Source: Dyadobacter sp. CY326
GTDB lineage: Bacteria; Bacteroidota; Bacteroidia; Cytophagales; Spirosomataceae
Direction of reading: 5' to 3'
Length of the DNA stretch: 64,000 nucleotides
Assembly (NCBI RefSeq): GCF_021390515.1
Contig: NZ_JAJUXI010000004.1
Span: 1-64,000, forward strand
Each line of letters begins with the position of its first letter. Position 1 is the first letter of the stretch. Position numbers and translations under genes: made by a program. The notes beneath the pieces were generated by a model. The model ran no database searches and was not told the origin of the DNA. It saw only the letters and a program-made list of their open reading frames with translations. Below, piece by piece: positions 1 to 9,152 of the stretch.

Positions 1-97
1 GAGTAGTCTTTTTGTGTCCGCTTAACATACTTAGTTTCTAGATTCTCTCGCATAGCTATACAGTTTGTGTATCGCTATTTCAGGACGGGACAAAAAA

Positions 98-489
98 TCA
101 ATAACGATAAGTCTCCGACTTAAACGGCCCCTCAGTGCTAACACCAATGTAAGCTGCTTGCTCGGCCGACAGCGTTTCCAACTTCGCGCCTACGTGGGCT
201 AGGTGGAAGGCTGCTACTTTTTCGTCCAATGCTTTTGGAAGCACATATACTTTCTTATCGTATGCAGCAGTGTTTGTCCAAAGTTCAATCTGTGCAAGCG
301 TCTGGTTAGAGAACGAGCATGACATTACGAATGATGGGTGGCCCATTGCGCATCCAAAGTTTACCAAACGGCCTTCTGCAAGAACGATAACGTCTTTGCC
401 GGCAACTGAATAAATGTCAACCTGTGGTTTGATCTGCACTTTTGAATCGCCGTAAGTTGAGTTCAACCAAGCCATGTCGATTTCGTTTT
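98..489 (-). pseudogene. 3' fragment of a second adenosylhomocysteinase gene
   Basis: This stretch repeats the last 125 codons of the intact ahcY at 2630-3946, including the stop codon. By eye about 18 of 392 bases differ, roughly 95% identity. Nearly all differences are silent; the protein differs at two residues (L to F in the VNxGCAMGH stretch, D to A in SxEQAAY). Homology stops sharply after GTCGATTTCGTT at about 489. The piece lacks the substrate-binding domain and most of the NAD-binding domain, so it cannot be an enzyme. The silent-site pattern suggests it came from a functional allele of a related strain rather than from slow decay of a local duplicate. That is an inference. Confidence 0.9.
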
Positions 490-793
490 AAAGGGTTATC
501 TCAACCAACAAGAAAGGGTTTTTACAGACAGGACAGTGAGCTTGATAAAAATTATACAGTCTTAAAAATTTCCTTTGGATAATTCTAACTAGCCAGAGGC
601 TCAACAAATTCGTTTCTAAATCAAAATTGTGATTATTTAAATTTTGGGCTAATATAGAGATTATGATTTATGCAGCTTTACGAATGATTGTTATAACAGA
701 ACATTCTAGCGGGGGATGTGTTCGCAACATTAAACTTGGAATATTCAGATTAAATTATTATGAACCAACGGCACATATAACTTACCATATTTA
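490..793. other. Intergenic stretch with no recognisable gene
   Basis: About 300 AT-rich bases lie between the ahcY fragment and the broken gene at 794. I see no ORF, no clear hairpin and no complete TTG/TAnnTTTG promoter. The left junction with ahcY-like sequence is at about 489. Confidence 0.5.
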
Positions 794-1431
794 ATGACTA
801 CACAAGAAATATTTGTAAAACTTCAATCAACGAAATCCATTGATCGAAGACGCGCCGCTAAAGAAATAGGTATCTCAAAACGGACTGATGTGGCAACGGA
901 CTTGTACAAAGCATACTTAAAGGAGCGAAACGATAGGAGGACTTGGGAGACGCAGGTAGCAATGATTTGGCGATAGGAATAGTCGAACATAAAGACGCTT
1001 TACGAGTAATCGAACAAATTATAATAGAAAATAATCCTTATTGCATGATAACTTCTGCAGCTGCACAAACATACGTTAGGCTGCGAAGGAAATGTATTAA
1101 TGATGCTTTACCAGTTTTGGAGCTTTTGGAATTCGGCGGACTTTCAACGGTTCGCGGATGCTTAAACCCTCTTGGTTACGACAGAATGTTACCACATAAT
1201 GAACAGATAGAATTACTTATCAATAAAGCATGGGATTTACACAAACATAAAGACCGGCTGGGGTACGAAAGAGGGTATTGCGATCCGCGATATGGTTTGG
1301 CAGCTGGTTGTGCTGGTTGGGATAGCCTACTCACAAAGGATTTTTTAAATCATTGTCTTATAACAGGCGACGTACCTTTGAAGTATGTTTCCCAGCACGC
1401 AATCAATGGCAAATATTGCAAACTACGATAG
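794..1431 (+). pseudogene. Frameshifted gene, possible helical-repeat protein
   Basis: Two overlapping reading frames appear to be halves of one protein of about 210 residues. The first (794-976) is helical and charged and ends ETQVAMIWR-stop. The second continues with LAIGIVEHKDALRVIEQII and runs to 1431. A single-base indel at about 960-972 would join them into one helix-turn-helix pattern that resembles HEAT-like repeats. I do not recognise the family, and the HEAT assignment rests only on the helix periodicity. The gene sits in AT-rich DNA between the two ahcY copies, so it may belong to acquired DNA. A sequencing error is also possible. Confidence 0.5.
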
Positions 1432-1536
1432 CTCGAGTCGTAACCACAGATTTTCCTTCATATTAGGACTGCTAGCACTCCAACTTCCCAATATCATACC
1501 ATCAAGATTATTACTCATCAGCTGGCAATCAAAAAC

Positions 1537-2505
1537 GTGGATTTAAAAAAAAGACAGAAGGTATACAAATGGATTCTGTGGATATCGTTGGGTATGTTCG
1601 TCCTTATGAATATTGTCGCATATTTTCATGCTTATAAGTTCACCCATTTTCAAGATAATTACCTTATAAAAACCGAGATTCCCGAAAAATTGTCGCCGTT
1701 TGACAAACTCAGAGTGCTATTTTTTGGTGTCGACAATCCAAGACCGTCTAATACGTCACAACCAAGAATGCCTTTTGAAAGCCTAAAACTTCGGAGCAAC
1801 AAAGAAATTGAATGTTGGTATGTGCACAGAAACAGCTCGACAGAAAAGAGTAGCTCCAGGGGTACAGTTATTATTTTTCATGGATATGCAGGAGAAAAGT
1901 CTTCTATGCTTGATAGGTCTGAAGAATTTGCAAAACTGGGATTCAACACTTTCCTAGTTGATTTTATGGGAAGTGGAGGTTCAGAAGGAAATCAAACTAC
2001 ACTGGGATTTACCGAAGCAGAAGAGGTTAAGACTGCATATGACTATGTGTTAAAACGGGGAGAGAAAAGTATATACTTATTTGGAACTTCGATGGGTGCG
2101 GTGGCGATTTTAAAAGCATTAAGCGACTACAATATAGAACCAAGAGGGATTATTCTTGAATGTCCTTTTGGTTCAATGTATCAAACAACTTGTGCTAGAT
2201 TTAAAAGCATGAATCTTCCAACCTTTCCAATGGCAGGACTTCTAGTGTTTTGGGGGGGTGTGCAAAATGGATTTTGGGCGTTAAAGCATAATCCTCTTAC
2301 ATATGCAACAAAAGTGATGTGTCCAACACTGCTACTATATGGAGAGCAGGATAGAAATGTTAGTCAACAAGAGATTAATGATATCTATAAAAATTTGAAA
2401 GGAGAAAAAACACTCAGGACTTACAAATTAGCGGGTCACGAAAACTATTTGCTCAAATATAAGCAGGAATGGACTGATGATATTTCGGAGTTTTTGAACA
2501 AATAG
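1537..2505 (+). CDS. Membrane-anchored alpha/beta hydrolase
   Basis: The 322-residue protein has one N-terminal membrane segment (about residues 11-30) followed by an alpha/beta-hydrolase domain. Visible features are the oxyanion motif HGYAGEKS (about residue 115), the nucleophile elbow GTSMG (Ser near 185), a likely acid in YGEQDRNV (Asp near 272) and the catalytic His in AGHENYL (near 300). It resembles the serine-aminopeptidase/Bem46-like hydrolases, but the substrate cannot be told. The start is GTG; the next in-frame ATG (1594) would cut into the membrane segment. Base composition is more AT-rich than flanking genes, and the gene lies between the complete and partial ahcY copies, consistent with acquisition. 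Confidence 0.8.
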   Translation: MDLKKRQKVYKWILWISLGMFVLMNIVAYFHAYKFTHFQDNYLIKTEIPEKLSPFDKLRVLFFGVDNPRPSNTSQPRMPFESLKLRSNKEIECWYVHRNSSTEKSSSRGTVIIFHGYAGEKSSMLDRSEEFAKLGFNTFLVDFMGSGGSEGNQTTLGFTEAEEVKTAYDYVLKRGEKSIYLFGTSMGAVAILKALSDYNIEPRGIILECPFGSMYQTTCARFKSMNLPTFPMAGLLVFWGGVQNGFWALKHNPLTYATKVMCPTLLLYGEQDRNVSQQEINDIYKNLKGEKTLRTYKLAGHENYLLKYKQEWTDDISEFLNK

Positions 2506-2525
2506 GTACTGCTCGATTACAATCA

Positions 2526-2563
2526 CAAAAAAGACTTTCCAAGTTTCCGAAACTTGGGAAGTC
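2526..2563 (-). terminator. Hairpin, second terminator-like element downstream of ahcY
   Basis: A near-perfect 31-base palindrome (2533-2563; arms GACTTTCCAAGTTT and AAACTTGGGAAGTC) is followed on the minus strand by six Ts. It lies between the hydrolase and ahcY ends and is 27/31 identical to the hairpin at 49070-49100. Confidence 0.6.
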
Positions 2564-2576
2564 TATCCTGAGCGGC

Positions 2577-2610
2577 AAAAAAAGCGTCCCGGTTCTCAGA
2601 ACCGGGACGC
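2577..2610 (-). terminator. Rho-independent terminator of ahcY
   Basis: On the minus strand the stem GCGTCCCGGTTCT / AGAACCGGGACGC is followed directly by seven Ts. It begins 20 nt past the ahcY stop codon. Confidence 0.9.
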
Positions 2611-2629
2611 AATAATTATCAACCCAAAA

Positions 2630-3946
2630 TCAATAACGATAAGTCTCTGACTTAAATGGCCCCTCAGTAGAAACACCGATGTAAGCCGCTTGCTCGTCTG
2701 ACAGCGTTTCCAATTTTGCGCCTACGTGGGCTAGGTGGAATGCTGCTACTTTTTCGTCCAATGCTTTTGGAAGCACGTATACTTTTTTATCGTATGCCGC
2801 AGTGTTTGTCCAAAGTTCGATCTGTGCAAGCGTCTGGTTAGAGAACGAGCATGACATTACGAATGATGGGTGGCCCATTGCGCATCCAAGGTTTACCAAA
2901 CGGCCTTCTGCAAGAACGATAACGTCTTTGCCGGCAACTGAATAAATGTCAACCTGTGGTTTGATCTGCACTTTTGAATCGCCGTATGTTGAGTTCAACC
3001 AAGCCATGTCGATTTCGTTATCGAAGTGACCGATGTTACAAACAACCGCTTTGTCACGCATTGCCAGGAAGTGACGATCTGTGATGATTTTGTAGTTTCC
3101 TGTTGCGGTTACAAAAATGTTCGCACGCGTTGCAGCTTCGTCCATTGTTACAACTTCAAAACCGTCCATAGCAGCTTGAAGCGCACAAATTGGATCAATT
3201 TCAGTAACCAATACACGGCATCCTGCGCCACGAAGCGATTCTGCTGAACCTTTACCTACATCACCGTAACCAGCCACAACAGCTACTTTACCAGCAAGCA
3301 TTAAGTCAGTCGCGCGGCGGATCGAATCCACAAGTGATTCGCGGCAGCCATATTTGTTATCAAATTTCGATTTCGTAACCGAATCATTTACATTGATTGC
3401 AGGCAAATGAAGCGTTCCGTTTTTCAAACGGTCATACAAACGAAGCACACCTGTTGTCGTTTCTTCCGAAAGTCCTTTGATGCCTTCAATCAGCTCAGGA
3501 TATTCGTCAAAAACCATATTAGTAAGGTCACCGCCGTCATCAAGGATCATGTTCAATGGCTTACGGTCTTCACCGAAGAACAATGTTTGTTCAATACACC
3601 AGTTGAATTCCTCTTCGTTCATGCCTTTCCAAGCGTAAACCGGAATGCCCGCCGCTGCGATTGCCGCTGCTGCGTGGTCTTGCGTTGAGAAAATGTTACA
3701 TGAAGACCAAGTAACCTCAGCACCTAATGCTGTAAGCGTTTCGATCAAAACCGCAGTCTGGATCGTCATGTGCAAGCAACCGGCAACACGTGCACCCGCA
3801 AGAGGCTGTGATGGACCGTATTCAGCGCGAATTGCCATTAAACCTGGCATTTCAGCTTCTGCAAGCGTAATTTCTTTACGGCCCCATTCGGCCAAATTAA
3901 TGTCTTTTACCTTGTAAGGAATGTACGTTACTGTTGACGTCGCCAT
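2630..3946 (-). CDS. ahcY: Adenosylhomocysteinase (S-adenosylhomocysteine hydrolase)
   Basis: This cytosolic enzyme splits S-adenosylhomocysteine into adenosine and homocysteine, clearing the inhibitor left by methyltransferases. The 438-residue protein is full length for the family. It shows the N-terminal substrate domain ([15 protein letters not shown]), the NAD-binding Rossmann segment ([20 protein letters not shown]) and the conserved C-terminal [13 protein letters not shown] and SETYRY ends. It is transcribed alone: the upstream gene is divergent and two hairpins lie downstream. A -7-like TAGTTTTG (minus strand, 3982-3989) lies about 36 nt before the ATG, without a clear -33 TTG. The last third of the gene is duplicated at 98-489. 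Confidence 0.97.
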   Translation of the reverse strand: MATSTVTYIPYKVKDINLAEWGRKEITLAEAEMPGLMAIRAEYGPSQPLAGARVAGCLHMTIQTAVLIETLTALGAEVTWSSCNIFSTQDHAAAAIAAAGIPVYAWKGMNEEEFNWCIEQTLFFGEDRKPLNMILDDGGDLTNMVFDEYPELIEGIKGLSEETTTGVLRLYDRLKNGTLHLPAINVNDSVTKSKFDNKYGCRESLVDSIRRATDLMLAGKVAVVAGYGDVGKGSAESLRGAGCRVLVTEIDPICALQAAMDGFEVVTMDEAATRANIFVTATGNYKIITDRHFLAMRDKAVVCNIGHFDNEIDMAWLNSTYGDSKVQIKPQVDIYSVAGKDVIVLAEGRLVNLGCAMGHPSFVMSCSFSNQTLAQIELWTNTAAYDKKVYVLPKALDEKVAAFHLAHVGAKLETLSDEQAAYIGVSTEGPFKSETYRY

Positions 3947-4244
3947 TATTTTACAGTTTAGTTATTATCTTTATTTTAACACAAAACTAAGTAGAAAAAC
4001 CACGAAGGGGAAGAAAAATAGATACAAATTGTGATTTTGTGCTTCAATTTGGATGTTTTATCTGATTGGCGCAACGAATTGGGACTTTGTCAGTTAGCCG
4101 CATGAATATTGGCTGCCCTGGCAGATATTTTGTCTTAATGATCCATGAAAGTTGGTTAGCATGCTGTTCGTCGACACCAGGGAGGTCTTTGTCGACAAAG
4201 CTCTTATGCTCTGAAATTCGGCGCCGATTTGGCTATATTTGCTT

Positions 4245-5348
4245 ATGCGCCCAAACGTTTACCCCGATCAACAGGCCCGGTTAAGGATTTTACAGCATGC
4301 CGCATTTTGGACCGCCGTCCTGATCATCCTAACTGTGATCTACGGAGCCGGAATGCCCGATTATTGGATTGCGATTGGGGTTGTTGCCTTGTTTTTGCCT
4401 ATACACATTGCTTATTTTTATTCGATCGGATACATAATTATCCCTAAATTTTTCCATAAAAAAACCCGCATCGAATTTTTCACCCTGCTCTTTGCCGCAG
4501 TTGTGCTCTCGACGCTGGCTTTCAGATTGGTGGAAATATTTATTGCCGATCCGATCATTTATAACGCAGTAAAAAAGACAGATCCGACTTTTGTCTGGAA
4601 GAAAATGGACGGAAGTTTTTGGGACCAGCTGACAAAGCCCGTTTACCTGATCAGCGCCTTTGAGCAGACCAATATTTTTGTTTGGATAGCCTTATCGGTT
4701 AAATTTTTTAAAATGTGGTTCGAAAGAAGGCAGGCTGCTATGGAGGCTGAGCTCAATTTTCTGAAAGGGCAGCTCCACCCGCATTTCCTGTTTAATACAC
4801 TCAATAATCTTTATGCATTGACATTGAATCAATCGCCGCAGTCGCCCTCTGTCGTGATGGGTTTGTCGGAAATATTGCGTTATATGCTTTACGAAGCCAA
4901 CACAGATGTCGTTGGTCTTGAACGCGATATCAAAATTGTGGAGAGTTACATTGAGCTGGAAAAAATCCGTTACGGAGCGCGTCTCGACATTAATTTTAGT
5001 ATCAATGGCCTTTCCCCTGAATTCAAAATCGCCCCGCTGCTCATCCTTCCATTAGTCGAAAATGCCTTTAAGCACGGTGCAAGTGAACAGGTCGGACAAG
5101 CGTGGATTAACATTGATCTTCGGATAAAAAACAAATATCTCAAATTCAAAATATCAAACAGCAGGCCCGAGCAAGATGCATTGAAAGACCCTAAAAGTCA
5201 TCACGTTAGTATTGGTCTGGCCAATGTCAGGAAGCGGTTGGAAATATTGTATCCCTCGGCGCACCAGTTGAAAATCCTGGAAGAAGACGAAATGTTTGCC
5301 GTAATCCTGGAATTGGAATTGGATAAAAAAATTGAAATAGCCGCATGA
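4245..5348 (+). CDS. LytS-type sensor histidine kinase
   Basis: This membrane histidine kinase of the His_kinase (LytS/YehU) class has about four hydrophobic segments in the first 150 residues and a short linker helix. The phosphoacceptor motif is LKGQLHPHFLFNTLNNLYAL (His near residue 179). The ATP-binding N box PLVENAFKHG (about 268-277) and a G-box-like IGLANVRKRL (about 322) follow. It overlaps the LytTR regulator by 4 nt (ATGA), so the two form one signalling pair. I chose ATG 4245 over TTG 4239. A TATATTTG at 4234-4241 matches the -7 consensus only 3 nt before this ATG, so either the mRNA is nearly leaderless or the match is chance. The signal sensed is unknown. Confidence 0.92.
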   Translation: MRPNVYPDQQARLRILQHAAFWTAVLIILTVIYGAGMPDYWIAIGVVALFLPIHIAYFYSIGYIIIPKFFHKKTRIEFFTLLFAAVVLSTLAFRLVEIFIADPIIYNAVKKTDPTFVWKKMDGSFWDQLTKPVYLISAFEQTNIFVWIALSVKFFKMWFERRQAAMEAELNFLKGQLHPHFLFNTLNNLYALTLNQSPQSPSVVMGLSEILRYMLYEANTDVVGLERDIKIVESYIELEKIRYGARLDINFSINGLSPEFKIAPLLILPLVENAFKHGASEQVGQAWINIDLRIKNKYLKFKISNSRPEQDALKDPKSHHVSIGLANVRKRLEILYPSAHQLKILEEDEMFAVILELELDKKIEIAA

Positions 5349-6067
5349 AAATAAAAGCGATCCTGGTCGATGACGAACCGCATGCCATTGAAGTGCTGGA
5401 CAATTATCTCCGTAATTTTAGTGAAATCGAGATCATTGCGCGCTGCCAGGATGCAATTCAGGCTTTTCAGGTTTTGCAGCAGCAAAAAGTCGATCTCATG
5501 TTTCTGGATGTGAAAATGCCCGGTTTGAAAGGGACAGATTTGCTCAGAAGTCTGAAAACACCTCCGAAAGTCGTTTTTACAACGGCTTATCAGGATTATG
5601 CAGTCGAAGGGTTTGACTTGAATGCAGTAGATTATTTGCTAAAACCAATTCCATTCGAGCGCTTTTTGAGGGCGATGGACAAAGTTTTTACGGGCCTTAA
5701 TGTAACAAATCAAACCGTCTCCATTGCGCAAAAGGCTCCTGTGAGCAACCAAGATGTTTTTCTTTATCTCAAAGTAGACCGGAAAATGGTGAAGGTCAAT
5801 GTGAATGACATTTTCTGGATCGAAAGTCTGCGCGATTATATTAAGGTTGTCTTGAAAGACAAAGCTTTGATCTCGAAACAAAAAATAAGCTTGCTGGAAG
5901 AGCTTCTGCCCGAAGATAGCTTCATCCGCGTGCACCGGTCGTTCATTGTGTCGGTGGACAAAGTGGAAAGTTATCATGTACACAAAATTGAAATTGCAGG
6001 CAAAGAACTTCCGATTGGCCGCAACTTCCGCAACGACTGTCAGCGACGCTTCAAGCTGACGTTTTGA
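5345..6067 (+). CDS. LytTR-family response regulator
   Basis: The 240-residue protein joins an N-terminal receiver domain to a C-terminal LytTR DNA-binding domain. In the receiver, acidic residues Asp9-Asp10, phosphoacceptor Asp55 (FLDVKMPG), a Thr in FTTAY and Lys in LLKPI are all present. The LytTR domain spans about residues 135-238 (IFWIESLRDYIKV, FIRVHRSFIV, LPIGRNFR). It is the partner of the kinase whose stop codon it overlaps and presumably acts as a transcription factor. Its targets are not evident; the lipoprotein genes that follow 150 nt downstream are a possible but unproven target. Confidence 0.93.
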   Translation: MKIKAILVDDEPHAIEVLDNYLRNFSEIEIIARCQDAIQAFQVLQQQKVDLMFLDVKMPGLKGTDLLRSLKTPPKVVFTTAYQDYAVEGFDLNAVDYLLKPIPFERFLRAMDKVFTGLNVTNQTVSIAQKAPVSNQDVFLYLKVDRKMVKVNVNDIFWIESLRDYIKVVLKDKALISKQKISLLEELLPEDSFIRVHRSFIVSVDKVESYHVHKIEIAGKELPIGRNFRNDCQRRFKLTF

Positions 6068-6218
6068 TTTAACGCTCGAAAATAATGTCTCCTGACGCCT
6101 TTCGTCGATAAAAGCTGCTGTTAATCGACAGTAATTTCTCACGTCGCTATTTCGGATTACAATTGCACCGCCATTTAGCAGGTGGCGAAATTCAGTGTCC
6201 AGTTAATTAAAAATAGCC

Positions 6219-7424
6219 ATGTTAAAAAGTAAAAGAATTCTGCTTGCCCTCTTCTCACTTGCCCTTTTCGTTACAAGCTGCAAGGAGGATGAGGAAGTAA
6301 AGCCAGACGAAATTCCGGTAATTCAGCCCATCGTTCTGGACGCCAACATTGGCGCCAAAACCACATTGGAAGACCGCATTGCCAATCCTGACTTGCCCGA
6401 TTACATTGCCAATGCCAGTGTTACAGTGAATGCCGAGCTTACATTAAAACCAGGCGTGGTCATTGCTTTTGCAAGAGATGCCAGGCTGGAAGTCAATGAC
6501 AATGGTGGAATTTTGCTTGCAAAAGGTGATTCTGCAAAACTCATTCGCCTGATAGGAAAGGAACCAACGAAAGGATTCTGGGCCGGCGTGGTTTTTCGCT
6601 CGTCCAGCAGCGCCAATGCACTGGAATATGTGCAAGTGCTGCACGCAGGAAGCAAAGCACTGTTTAGCGGAAAAAAAGCCGGAATGGCCATTACAGGATC
6701 ATCGAAGGCAGAATTGTCAATCAAAAATTGCCTTTTTGAGAAAAACGATGGTTATGGTTTGTGGATTGAAAAAGGCGTTATGCTGTCATCTTTCGCAAAA
6801 AATACATTCAAAGACAACACGGAAGCGGGAATTTTGCTTGATGCTGATAATGTAGCCAAACTGGATGCGAATTCGTCTTTTGCCAATGGAAACGGACGCA
6901 ATGTGGTGGAAATCTTCGCTTCCCAGCTTTCTAAAAACGTAACCACGGAAGTGGTTTGGCAAGGATTCAAAGACAAAACACCTTACCGCGTGCTGGAAAG
7001 CCTGACCGTGGATGCAAACTGGAAAATCAGTCCGGGTGTAATCATTGAAATGTCTGCCGGCGCAAGACTGTCAATTGACGAAGGCTATATCAATGCAATC
7101 GGGACACAAGCATCCAAAATCGTGATCCGCGGTGCTGAAAACAAACCGGCTTATTGGCGCGGTTTGATATGCTACACCACCAGCGCAATGAACGTTCTCG
7201 AACACGTCGAAATATCAGGCGGCGGAAGCACGGCATTGGTTTCCGGCAAAAAGGTGAACATCGCGGTTTACGGAAGTCAGGCCAGAATGCAGATCAAAAA
7301 TTCCAAAATTTCAGGCAGCGGCGGATACGGGATTTTTGTCAACTATCAAGCAAGTGTGAATGAGGACATTGAAACAGTGAACACATTCACAGACAATGCC
7401 GAGGGCAAGCTGCTTAAAGAATAA
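6219..7424 (+). CDS. Lipoprotein with right-handed beta-helix repeats
   Basis: A 401-residue exported lipoprotein: hydrophobic signal peptide with lipobox FVTSC (Cys near 21) followed by KEDEE, which in Bacteroidetes is typical of surface-directed lipoproteins. The rest is built of short strand-turn repeats (for example VLHAGSKALFSGKKAGMAITGSSKAELSIKN is echoed later by VEISGGGSTALVSGKKVNIAVYGSQARMQIKN; only short pieces shown here match), which suggests a parallel beta-helix. The protein contains two copies of a roughly 190-residue module. No catalytic motif is visible. It opens a co-directional run that continues to 9907. Confidence 0.75.
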   Translation: MLKSKRILLALFSLALFVTSCKEDEEVKPDEIPVIQPIVLDANIGAKTTLEDRIANPDLPDYIANASVTVNAELTLKPGVVIAFARDARLEVNDNGGILLAKGDSAKLIRLIGKEPTKGFWAGVVFRSSSSANALEYVQVLHAGSKALFSGKKAGMAITGSSKAELSIKNCLFEKNDGYGLWIEKGVMLSSFAKNTFKDNTEAGILLDADNVAKLDANSSFANGNGRNVVEIFASQLSKNVTTEVVWQGFKDKTPYRVLESLTVDANWKISPGVIIEMSAGARLSIDEGYINAIGTQASKIVIRGAENKPAYWRGLICYTTSAMNVLEHVEISGGGSTALVSGKKVNIAVYGSQARMQIKNSKISGSGGYGIFVNYQASVNEDIETVNTFTDNAEGKLLKE

Positions 7425-7465
7425 CGGCGAACCCCATCCCTTTGAAAATTAGCCATAAAAAATAA

Positions 7466-7786
7466 ATGATGAAGATGAATAGTTTAGTGCTCGCGGCCAT
7501 GATTTTGGCCGCAAGCATACCATATGACATGCAAGGGGATAAGCGCTCCTCGCGCCAGCCATTTCCCGAAACCGGCTTTTGGGTCACACAGAACGAACCC
7601 GGCAAAAAAGGCACGATCGTGCATTATTACGCAAACAGCAATCAGCTCGTTTCCTCCATTTCAGAGTCTGACAATCTGGACATTAAGCGACTTTCGGTTA
7701 AAAAATATTTGAACAAAAAGCTCGTGGCTGAGCTTGCCAAAGACTCGACTGCAAACCCAAGAACCAAGCTTTATGAAATCAATTGA
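7466..7786 (+). CDS. Small exported protein of unknown function
   Basis: A 106-residue protein with a short hydrophobic N-terminus (SLVLAAMILAASIP), followed by a compact polar domain with motif ETGFWVTQNEPGKKGTIVHYY. I do not recognise it. ATG codons at 7466, 7469 and 7475 are all possible starts. Its end overlaps the next gene by 14 nt, so the two are probably translationally coupled. Confidence 0.6.
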   Translation: MMKMNSLVLAAMILAASIPYDMQGDKRSSRQPFPETGFWVTQNEPGKKGTIVHYYANSNQLVSSISESDNLDIKRLSVKKYLNKKLVAELAKDSTANPRTKLYEIN

Positions 7787-8252
7787 CATTATTTCCCTCG
7801 TCCGGATCACTGGGATTTTGCTATACTTTTTCATTGCAGCCCAAGGCGCATTTTACCATTTCGGTTTCGGAAAAGCATTGTACAACATTCCATCAGATGA
7901 TTTTATTGAATTGCGCAAAGCAGTTGATCCAATTGTTCGCGGCAGGTTTAAAGTCCTTTATTTTTCTGCATTAGCCATCATGTTCCTTTGGGTGGTTTTG
8001 ACAGACAAGACGAACGGCTTTCTGGCTTACGCTCCCGTGCTGGTCGCCTTCCTGCTGCTGGTCGCTGACATGGTGCTGATTTTGAAATTCAGCGAGCCGG
8101 TTAACGAGCTAATTAACAGTGATTTGCTCAACACAGAAACCGGTTATCAGAATGCGAGAAACGAGTGGCTTACATTCATTTTCCTGCGCGGTTACCTCTC
8201 AATTTCAGGATTTCTGCTGCTGATGATTCATCTGGTTTTGAAAGTTCGCTGA
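7773..8252 (+). CDS. Four-helix membrane protein of unknown function
   Basis: About 159 residues with four hydrophobic segments (ITGILLYFFIAAQGAFYHF, VLYFSALAIMFLWVVL, YAPVLVAFLLLVADMVLIL, LSISGFLLLMIHLVL). I prefer ATG 7773 to the upstream TTG at 7734 because the extra 13 residues are polar and lie wholly inside the preceding gene. The family is not recognised. The overlap with the preceding small exported protein suggests that the pair works together. Confidence 0.65.
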   Translation: MKSIDIISLVRITGILLYFFIAAQGAFYHFGFGKALYNIPSDDFIELRKAVDPIVRGRFKVLYFSALAIMFLWVVLTDKTNGFLAYAPVLVAFLLLVADMVLILKFSEPVNELINSDLLNTETGYQNARNEWLTFIFLRGYLSISGFLLLMIHLVLKVR

Positions 8253-8318
8253 CAGCATTTCCTATGTAAAATCAAACGTATATCAAGTTCCGTTTTAGTT
8301 TAATCCAATACAAAAGCC

Positions 8319-9152
8319 ATGTTAAATAAAAATCAATCTTACGCTATTTTTGCCCGCCACACTCGGCAAACATTGTTCGCGCTGGCCATTGCAGCCGTTT
8401 CATTTGCCTCCTGCAAAGATGATGACAATCCAAAACCGGACGGTGGAAAACCTGCCAACGAAGACAAAGGTCTACTGCCGGAAAAAGATCAGCTTTACAG
8501 CTATAAGATCACTGACAGCGAAGGATCTGAAAGCAGTTCCGAAATGAAGGTGATCAATGTAAAAGATTCCTCAGGCATCGCCGTTTACAACATTGAAAAC
8601 CTGATTCAGGAAGGTGACGACAAGGTAAAAACCAACAACCGGGCATTCGTTAAAGACGGCCTGACAACTTATGAATTGTCTTATCCAGAAGGCCTGAATT
8701 CAATCACAACTTATGTCCGCACATTTGCGGTAATTGAAGATTACAGCCTGACCGGGTTTCCGCAGCGGCAGATTTTTGAACATAAAGGCACAGTCGACAG
8801 CAAACTTACATTCAGCAAAGAGCCGGTTCGCATGAAGTTGGGCCTGCTGATCCCGATAGGAGAAGATGACAACATTGAAGCGAATCTGGAATGTAAGGTG
8901 ACTTACCACGACGGAGAAGTGACAAAGCAGGAAAAAATCACCACGCCAGCAGGAACATTCAATTGCAGCAAATGGGTGTACGATTACGAACTATACACAA
9001 AACTGACTGGCAAAGACATTCCTGACGAAGTAAGCGAGGTGGTTTACACCGTCGAGCTGTGGACAGCTCCGGGCGTCGGCATTGTGAAGACGATCGAAGC
9101 TTCCGGCAAGGATATAACGACCACCGAATTGCAAAAAATCACAAAGCAATGA
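8319..9152 (+). CDS. Lipoprotein of unknown function
   Basis: A 277-residue lipoprotein: the signal peptide ends in the lipobox-like SFASC followed by the acidic stretch KDDDNPKPDGG, a typical Bacteroidetes surface lipoprotein export sequence. The body is beta-rich (YSYKITDSEGSESSSEMKVI, TTPAGTFNCSKWVYDYEL, ELWTAPGVGIVKTIE). The AGTF..CSKW and TAPGVGIVK segments resemble those in other Bacteroidetes lipoproteins related to the LolA/LolB-like or DUF3108-type beta barrels, but I would not name a family. Its TGA overlaps the ATG of the next gene (ATGA). Confidence 0.7.
   Translation: MLNKNQSYAIFARHTRQTLFALAIAAVSFASCKDDDNPKPDGGKPANEDKGLLPEKDQLYSYKITDSEGSESSSEMKVINVKDSSGIAVYNIENLIQEGDDKVKTNNRAFVKDGLTTYELSYPEGLNSITTYVRTFAVIEDYSLTGFPQRQIFEHKGTVDSKLTFSKEPVRMKLGLLIPIGEDDNIEANLECKVTYHDGEVTKQEKITTPAGTFNCSKWVYDYELYTKLTGKDIPDEVSEVVYTVELWTAPGVGIVKTIEASGKDITTTELQKITKQ

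Noticed and set aside
98..475. Short ahcY-like gene as a functional protein
   Set aside because: It starts at an internal Met of the ahcY frame and lacks substrate and most NAD-binding parts.
490..2620. Complete integrative element with integrase
   Set aside because: Only a broken gene and a hydrolase are present; no integrase or transposase motif was found.
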